NCBI RefSeq assembly: GCF_016808095.1
Contig: NC_068980.1
Span: 2,666,001 to 2,730,000 of the forward strand
Source: Vigna angularis
Lineage: Eukaryota > Streptophyta > Magnoliopsida > Fabales > Fabaceae
Reading direction: 5' to 3'
Length of the DNA: 64,000 nt
The notes beneath the pieces are model-generated. The model saw only the letters and a list, made by a program, of their open reading frames with translations. It was not told the origin of the DNA and made no database searches. The number at the start of each line of letters is the position of its first letter. The stretch's first letter is position 1. The position numbers and the translations under genes are program-made. This document shows, in pieces, positions 56,574-64,000 of the stretch.

Positions 56574-57689
56574 GGGTCAGGGATGGGGAGAGATTTGAGG
56601 AGAAAATGAAGGCTTAACTGATAGATTTTGTGGGTAACTTGGTGTTAGGCTGGGTGTTTCCTTTGGTAGTTTTTCAGTCAATTTGTTATTTGTTATCAGG
56701 TTGGGTGTGTTCTTTATTGGTAGGTTTTGGCATATTTATTTACAATGGTACTTTTAAATGTAGTTATTGATAGTATGGCATGTGGCATACTGTACCAATT
56801 GGCTGCAGCTTTTACGTGTCACAGTTCTGGTGCCATATATTCTATATGTTGCATTTTGTGTTGGAGTGCATATACTATATAGAAAGTTTTTCAATGTGCT
56901 GTTCAGGTGATAGAAACTCAATTTGAATATTATTTAGCCGGAAAAAACGGAGCATGAATATAGTATTATTAATATCAATCAACTTATGCTTGCTTGCTAC
57001 TATGTTTTCGTTTTTCTGCTTGAGGTTTGGTTTAAGTCCTTATCAGCTGGCCAACAGCCAGTGTATGTCATCTATAAAAGCACTGCAAGCTATGATGGGT
57101 CACGTCACGTGATCAGAGATTTTGTGCTGTATAAATGGAGTCAAAAGGAAGAGCGGATACCTGCACGAGACACCTGGGAACAACAGAGTATTTTTTTCCA
57201 AAAATGACCTGACAAAAAGTAGGACAGGGTTGGCTGGAAACTAAAAATGGGTGTCTTTCTGTCAATAAAGTGTGTTGAAACAGAAACCCCATGTTTCTTA
57301 TGAAAGAAAGAAGGTTAGGGAAATAAAAAATACCCTTAAGAATGGTTTATAATCATAAAACATGATGTGTAGATGGGCTTTTTTCCTGTTGAGGATAGCT
57401 TCTGCAACAGTTCTATGAGATAGTGCCCAAGATTACTTACAGTCAACTGCTTTGATAGGAAATCACTACACGACGTGATGTTCAAATGCCACAGTGGTTC
57501 ATCTCGTTGTAACCATTTCTATTAAATACCATGCCTTTTAGATCTGAGGATATTAAGTTATACACTCAAGTCCTAACTCATTTAAAATTGAAATATATTA
57601 AGTTAGACTTTAGATTACTTTAAAGTTGGCATGTGTTGTATTTTAGATGTAGTTTTTGTTTTTAATTCATGATAACATTGTTTTAAGAA

Positions 57690-58060
57690 ACCAAATCAAA
57701 CCTGTCAGTTTGACTGGTCAGGTGACCAGAACCAGTATGTCAACTTAAAGTCAGTTCATCTCAAATCAGAATTAGTGAGAACTAGTTGAACTGGCCCAAA
57801 ACCGGTAATAGTCAGGACAAACCCGGTTTGAACTGTTATATTCATAAATCAGGTGTTGCTGGAAATTGCAGTGCGATTTTATCCAAGGGTTTCTCTCCTT
57901 CTGAAGCTGGAGAACTGCCCCTAATACCTAATATGGATCAAAACATAAGGGCATTTCATGGATTTCGACTGTGCTTCTCAATTGCGGCTGCACTGCCTCT
58001 AATGTTGTGTCTGCTATTGTGCTCTGGCGCTATATTGCCACTATTTGCTGCAATTAATAA
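57690..58060. mobile_element. Possible transposable-element remnant
   Basis: This segment has several CCGGT, ACCAG and 'ggtttgaact' words, then 'tgcggctgcactgcctc' and 'ctggcgctatattgcc'. Its composition stands apart from the AT-rich surroundings. It resembles decayed DNA transposons seen in legumes, but no termini or transposase are visible. Confidence 0.3.
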
Positions 58061-60525
58061 CATGGCTTTAAATGATTTTTTTTATTCCTAATTGTGAATT
58101 CTAGGATACAAAAAGTTGTTGTATTTTTGTTGATGAATAAATAATTTTTTTGCAGACATGCTATTGTACTGTTAGATAACAGTAAATTGTACTTGGATTT
58201 CCATGTGTACATCATGTGAAAATGAGTGTGGGTACACCGTGGTTAGTCTAATGGTATAAAATGTCATAATGGTGGTTGAGTAGTAATATTTTGCACTTTT
58301 ATACCACTTCTGTTCTGTTATTTTTTCCTTACGCACATAAATAGAATTTCACTGCTAGTTGTAGCGTGACATTTATTTCCTGCCCTTTATTGCTATATTT
58401 AGGAATGTACATTTAGGCTTTGCATGATTGCCCTTTCTGTGTTTATATTTACTTTGTCGATTTTTCTGATTACAGTTTTGCCCAGTAATCTGTTAATAGT
58501 CCCTGGAATGCTGCTTGTTAAGTGTACATGTTCCTCCATCATCTTGGATATCTTCTAGAGTTGCTACATTCCTCTCACTAACATTTGGAAAATCTTATTC
58601 AGGTATGTTAAGAAAATTGGCTACCTCATTGCACAGTGCTTTACATTTTTGTTCATGGAAGTCATGTATGCTGTTTTATGGTAAATTACAGTTCATGGAA
58701 ACCATATCTGTAGTTCTATATTCTGTATGAAAAATGGTGTAGGTTCTGTTTCATTCTTGTTCGTGTGTGTATTATTATGTGCAATAGTTTTTCATGTTGT
58801 TTTATTAAATATTTAAACCTAGGACACATAATTTCTTGTAGTAGAAATCTGTATTTTTTATTTTAATATTTTTCTGCAAGAGTCTAAAGAAATACATCAA
58901 GATGGGTCCTGCATTTGTGGGAATGATTCAATTCAATGATTGATGTTATAGTTATGCTTATCAGTTTTCACTTTTTCTTCAATTCGGTGTGACATTGTGT
59001 TAGGTTAAATATAATTGATTTTGTAAATTTCTGTTAAATTGTCATCAATGGGAAGGGGGCTGTCTGTTGGACGTTAGTTACTTTTTAGGGGTTATTATTG
59101 TTGGGAGTATTGACAGCATTTGATCCCTGGGAAAAGAAAATTAAGAGTATTAATAATGCTCCCATCGTAATATTTGTTCAGTACCGTCCTTAGTACATTC
59201 CTTGGTAGAACAATGCCAGTAAGTGACCTAGTTTCATATATGGTTTCATACGTATATAGATATAGATACATCAACTGTGTAACAGTTACCATACTACAAA
59301 TCTTAGAGTGCTTGCGTAATGATTCAGACAAATCAAGTAAATACCTCATTTGTAGTAGACCTCCTTCGGTTTATTTATGAACAGTTGCATTAAATGTATC
59401 CATTATTATTTATTTCTGATTTGTTTAAATTAGTTGTCTTTAAATTCTCTAACATATGCCAGATTCATTATCTCTGTTTCCAGTGTTTTTCAGAATGTTT
59501 GTGTTTATTTTTTAATTGCGTGGATACAAAATTGTAACAAAATACGGCATAATAATTAAGTTTTGAATTTCACTACGCTGCAATTGCACGATGATGACTT
59601 GTTTTAAATGTTGTTTCCCAGTATTTTTTAGCTGTGGTTTTAGAACACTTTCTTTCCCTAGAAGGTTAAATATTATTAGGCTTGGGAACTCAATCACACT
59701 ATATTTCTGAGTTGTAATTTGAACTATGTAAAGGATCTTAAGTGTGCTTCCAAAGATTATTTGAAGACACTTTCTGATGAAATTTGTAAAGTTACTGCTA
59801 TTTACTGCTTTCTCGTCTAACCATTCTCATGGAACGATTAATAGAATCTAATACTTTGGTACCAAATGCCATTTCTGATTTTCGCTTTTTTTCTCCTACG
59901 CTTCCTTGTCATTACTCTTTCGTACCCAATATAATATGAAGATTTGTTTGTATTCATTCTATAGCTACTGAATATATCCTAATTACTTCATCAATTGGCT
60001 TTAGAGGATAGGTTTTTTAGTTGATCAGAGAGGCTTATGAAAATTTCCCTCCTAAATGACCTTGTTCATTAATTGATTTTTTGTGCTTTATCCTAGGCAA
60101 GAAACATTAGATGAAAAACATGAACCCCTAACTGCATTTTCTAATTTTATTGCCAATGCGTAAATACCCATGTGATTGCAATAGACGTGATTCAACCTCA
60201 AATTCCATTCCCAGTTTAATAAAGGATAACATAATGCAGAATGATTTATACCTTAAAAAAAAATTCAACACCTGGACCGGACTTGTATGCTCTTCTTTCT
60301 TAATGCGAAGATGTATCTAAATAAGTAGTCATTGCAATTCCTTCTAATGCTGGTTGTTATCTCACTGCCGATAAAATTTCATCAGGATGAAATGTTTCAT
60401 ACTGGATATTTAGGCATAAATGTTTCATGTTATTAGTATAAATGTATGCTTTTATTTCCTTGCAGAACAGTCAAAGTCAATTGATTGGGTCTAATTATTA
60501 AATGTAGGAAAGTGGATCTGTCTGT

Positions 60526-60548
60526 GGGTATGGGTATGGGTGTGGGGG
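60526..60548 (+). other. Canonical G-quadruplex motif
   Basis: Four G tracts (GGG at 60526-60528, 60532-60534 and 60538-60540, and GGGGG at 60544-60548) are separated by three 3-base loops (TAT, TAT, TGT). This fits the G3+N1-7 rule for an intramolecular quadruplex on the + strand and stands out in AT-rich DNA. Confidence 0.85.
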
Positions 60549-63125
60549 TTCTGGTTTACTCCATAAACCAATGTTGGATAACAGGTATGGCTTTGATAAT
60601 CGATAATATCCTAGAAGACGATTATCATTTTGATTTCATTTTAGCTTTTCGATCCTGCAATTTCAATCTATTTTGACCAGTACTTTTCCTCGTTCTGCGT
60701 TTGGTTAGCATACGAAACATTAGGGAATCTTGTTAAAAAAATTTACGTTTACTTCCAACAATTCCTGTTCATCCATCGGGATGCCAGTACATATTTATGT
60801 TATTTCATAGTTGAGTGAATTACTGCGGGGTACTTAGTGTTACTAACCATGCTTTTGTGCTCCCAACTGTGACGCGTTTCTGAATCGAAAAATTCTCTTG
60901 TATGAATTCATTTTGCTCATTCCTTCCTGTATAAATTCGCTTCCAAATCAGTAAACATATGGATAAATAAGCAGGGAGCTTGATTAAGGAATATTAACGT
61001 ATATATCGTACGGATAAGCTGATTGTAGAAAACAAAGAATAGTAAAACTTAATTTTGGATTATTGTTTTCCTACTGGTTATTCATTAGTCATCAATCCTT
61101 TTCTAGTTTCTCTTAATTCCGAGTAGTATATTGTTGATACAACTAGTCTGAACATTTTAAGAGCCGTTTGGTTGCGCATTAATGATGTAACTGAACATTT
61201 GTGATCTTAAAAGTTTAAGAAAATAATAATTTTTCATTTGCCTTAATGTTGATGACTGGTGTGATTTACTTGGTACATAATTGAATGTAATGAATGAGAA
61301 GGTTTGGTGCAGTAATGGATATGACTCCTAATTTCCACTCTCTGTGGAGTTGTAGGTGATTGCTGAGTGCGCAGTACTTAAGAGATGAACGTGTCCGTCT
61401 GCCGCATGACCTCACCTCCATATTTAATAAATACAACCAACTTCATTATTCTTTTTTCTCTCTTCGTTACTCCTTCTACCTTTATCATTGCGGACAGTGT
61501 TCACAAGCCTTGTTCTTATCATGATCCAGTGCTCTATTTTTTGTATTTAAGAAAGGGACCCATGTGACTCTGAAAAAAATGTTATTGTACCATTTTCTTT
61601 GTAGAGAAATCTACGTTTCGGTGATTCATTAGCTCGCGGATCGTTTACTTTGATTTCTGAACCATGTGATTTACAGATACAATACTTTTCTATCATAATA
61701 AATTTTGAATCGTTCCCGATGGATTGATTGTTCATACGAGATTGTTTGAAAAAGAGTTATTACATTTAGCGTTGCTTCACTTGACTTTCTTTCGCAATAG
61801 TTTAATGATAAATAAGCCAACTTGCGTTTATAATATACAATTCTAATCATGCCAAGGCGAAAGGCATGTGAGTACAACTTCTATTCATAAATTGAAGAAT
61901 TTAAGGTGAATGCATGTTAGTATATTTTTTTTGTACCTCTCTTTAATAAAACCAAGCGAACAGAGGTTAATGAATTATACAGTATAATAGAAAAAGAAAG
62001 GAAGTAAACAAATTGTTATTCTTTTTTCCCAGCCACTTTTAGGAATCAAACAATTTTTTATAAATAATTAAGATAAAGCAAAATGTACCTTAAACATTAC
62101 TAACACTAGAGCAATAATAGTCACAAAGAAAATTGCGAAAATTAAATGGAGAAAGATATTTTAATAAAGAAAATAAAAACTTGCAGAGAATTCTCTTAGA
62201 GCCTTTTCTCTTTAAAACTCTCTCTTTCTCTGTATTCTATTTGAACATGAAGGATGTATCTTAACATGATGAGGAACTTCTAAAAAAAGATGAACTGTTA
62301 CAGTACTACGTACATACAACATTACTTCGATTAGTACAGTAATTAATTCACGCTATTGGATTCTCTGCCACCTCATGAAAAAAATTATTATGAACATTTC
62401 AAGAGAAAATTAATTAGAAAGAAAAATATCACGAGTTCAATCCACATATAATATAAGAAATTGACATCATATTTTAATTCAAAATTTGATATGATGTTTA
62501 ATTTTCTTATATCTTCTCAATGTCATGCTCAGACTTATAGATTAATTCCTTGAATCTTAAAAAGATGATTTGATATTCAAGATTGACTTAGACACCAACT
62601 ACAAAAATTGTACTTGAAAATTGGCTTCCTTTCACATCAACTATAAAATTCATAGAGAGACCGCTCTCTTAATCTACCGTGTCAACAAGATTTTAAAAAT
62701 TCGTAAATATGGGATTTTAATTTTTCACTCACACTCACATGTATTTATAATATTTCAGATTTACAGTTCAATAATTTTTTTTTGTTATTTTTTATATGAT
62801 TTAACATAATTTTATAATTTCAGTGCTGAATGTCACCCTCAATCTAATTGAATGATAGGTTTGAATAAAGCAGCGTGTTATGGAGGATCAGACATTTGGC
62901 ACATAAAGTTGGTTTATGAAAAAAAGATAAACATGTGAAATGGCTAAATTTAATAAGATAAAGTGAGTGTTGTATTTATTTATTATTTAATTATTTAATT
63001 TGATTACATTCCGACATTTATTTATTAAACAATAAATAATAGTGTCTGAGAGAGTAAGGGTATGTCTATGCCTAATCTATCGTCCAATGTCTTAATGTCG
63101 AATATCTTGAGCTGGAAACTTCGGT

Positions 63126-63152
63126 TTCGTTCTTTCTCTCTCTTTCTCTCTC
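63126..63152 (+). repeat. CT-rich microsatellite in the bZIP leader
   Basis: A run of TTTCTCTCTC-type units sits about 220 bases before the bZIP start codon, in what is probably the 5' UTR. Pyrimidine-rich tracts near transcription starts are common in plant promoters. Confidence 0.6.
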
Positions 63153-63367
63153 AGATCTCTTAGGGTTTTCACTTTCACCGTTTCTGCTACTTCCGATCTT
63201 CCACCATCTTCGCCTGAAGGTACCACCGTGCTTTGTCTTTAGCTTCAAGCTACTATGTTTAATTGAATTCGCCGTTTCCAATTTTCATTGTCTAACTAGA
63301 TATTGCTAGCTAGGGTTTTGGAGTAGTGGAATAGACGGATTACGATTAAGGATTCTGTTTTGTCTTT

Positions 63368-64000
63368 ATGGATAAGGACAAATCTCTAGGTCACGGTGGA
63401 GGTTTGCCACCTCCCTCGGCACGTTATTCGGGTTACTCACCTTCCGGAACTGCGTTCAGTGTGAAATCTGAGCCGCCGTCGTCGTCGACGTCGTCGTATC
63501 TGCCACTGGCTCCGGGAATTTCCACACCGGAGTCTAGTGCGTTTAGTCATGATATTAGCAGAATGCCCGATAATCCTCCGAGAAATAGAGGTCACAGGCG
63601 TGCTCATTCCGAGATTCTTACCCTTCCGGATGATATTAGCTTTGACAGTGACCTTGGTGTGGTTGGAGGTGCCGATGGGCCTTCCTTCTCCGACGAAGCC
63701 GAGGAGGACTTGTTGTCTATGTACCTTGATATGGATAAGTTCAATTCGTCGTCGGCGACGTCCACGTTTCAAATGGGCGAACCGTCTGGTGCAGTGGGAG
63801 CGTCGGGTTCGGCATCGGGGGCACCCACCTCTTCTGCAGAGAATAGTGCTGTTGGAACTCTTGAACGGCCCAGAGTTAGACACCAGCATAGTCAATCCAT
63901 GGATGGATCAACTACCATCAAGCCTGAGCTGCTGGTTTCTGGTTCGGAAGACTTGTCTGCGGCGGATTCCAAAAAAGCAATGTCAGCTGCTAAGCTTGCT
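63368..64000 (+). CDS. Group-I bZIP transcription factor (VIP1/RF2 type), 5' part only
   Basis: An open frame of 211 codons runs from ATG at 63368 to the window end without a stop, so the gene is cut by the window. It begins MDKDKSLGHGGGLPPPSARY. Diagnostic pieces are NPPRNRGHRRAHSEILTLPD (about residues 73-92), DDISFDSDLGVVGG, SDEAEEDLLSMYLDMDKFN and, near the end, ADSKKAMSAAKLA. These match the N-terminal half of VIP1/RF2a/RF2b-like bZIP proteins, in which the basic region and leucine zipper follow directly after such a KKAMSA-type segment. The RRAHSE sequence fits the kind of serine site known to bind 14-3-3 proteins and hold group-I members in the cytoplasm; that regulation is inferred here. 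An in-frame run of Ser codons (TCG) lies near residue 40. DNA binding cannot be confirmed because the bZIP domain is outside the window. Confidence 0.85.
   Translation, partial: MDKDKSLGHGGGLPPPSARYSGYSPSGTAFSVKSEPPSSSTSSYLPLAPGISTPESSAFSHDISRMPDNPPRNRGHRRAHSEILTLPDDISFDSDLGVVGGADGPSFSDEAEEDLLSMYLDMDKFNSSSATSTFQMGEPSGAVGASGSASGAPTSSAENSAVGTLERPRVRHQHSQSMDGSTTIKPELLVSGSEDLSAADSKKAMSAAKLA

Larger units (their letters stand above)
56183..63367. other. Intergenic region between FPA and the bZIP gene
   Basis: The first few hundred bases are likely FPA 3' UTR. A short tandem duplication (56532-56573), a possible element remnant (57690-58060) and a G-quadruplex motif (60526-60548) are seen. No convincing coding sequence is present; frames at 56986-57207, 57786-58091 and 61385-61567 are short and featureless. 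From about 63.1 kb a CT-rich leader-like sequence precedes the bZIP start. Confidence 0.5.

Noticed and set aside
57786..58091. A 101-codon open frame downstream of FPA
   Set aside because: It falls in a probable element remnant, has no homology that I recognise and lacks gene structure.
63437..63895. A minus-strand open frame rich in Arg opposite the bZIP gene
   Set aside because: It is the antisense of Ser (TCG) codons in the real + strand bZIP frame.

Overview
This is nuclear DNA from a dicot plant. The genes have many short GT-AG introns, the intergenic DNA is very AT-rich, and the proteins are plant-type (SHORT-ROOT-like GRAS, FPA, DUF936, VIP1/RF2-type bZIP). Two intergenic blocks look like degraded retroelements of kinds I recall from bean and cowpea genomes, so a Phaseoleae legume is my best guess. 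That species-level statement is inference. Nothing bacterial, phage-like or CRISPR-like is present.

Eight genes can be supported, all on the + strand. In order they are: (1) a five-span membrane protein of the plant 'plasma membrane fusion protein' type, 872-4416, ten coding exons; (2) an ASCH-domain protein, 6213-10742, eleven exons; (3) an intronless SHORT-ROOT-clade GRAS regulator, 16536-17894; (4) ribosomal protein RPL38, 24286-25413, whose start codon is an exon by itself; (5) a DUF936 protein, 36729-40105, four exons; (6) an organelle-type glyoxalase II, 44957-47483, eight exons; (7) FPA, with three RRMs and a SPOC domain, 52192-56182, five exons; (8) the first 211 codons of a group-I bZIP factor starting at 63368 and running off the window. 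Exon coordinates come from reading frames joined at GT/AG sites and checked for phase. The genes are unrelated housekeeping and regulatory genes and do not form a pathway or cluster.

The spaces between genes hold repeats and decayed elements. They include an LTR/TRIM-like remnant near 4.85 kb, AT-rich degenerate repeats abutting the ASCH gene, a ~26-bp degenerate minisatellite at 22.1-22.7 kb, and a direct/inverted repeat structure at 26.4-26.6 kb. There are also two long (TA)n tracts at 29.3 and 31.4 kb, two related retroelement remnants at 32.0-33.0 and 48.4-50.0 kb, and one canonical G-quadruplex motif at 60.5 kb. The 25.4-36.7 kb interval is the largest gene-free stretch.

I did not find a clearly new biological system. 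The items most worth checking are the minisatellite, the nested repeat at 26.4 kb, the repeat block used as the ASCH-gene promoter, and the glyoxalase II intron whose first bases re-encode the exon that follows.
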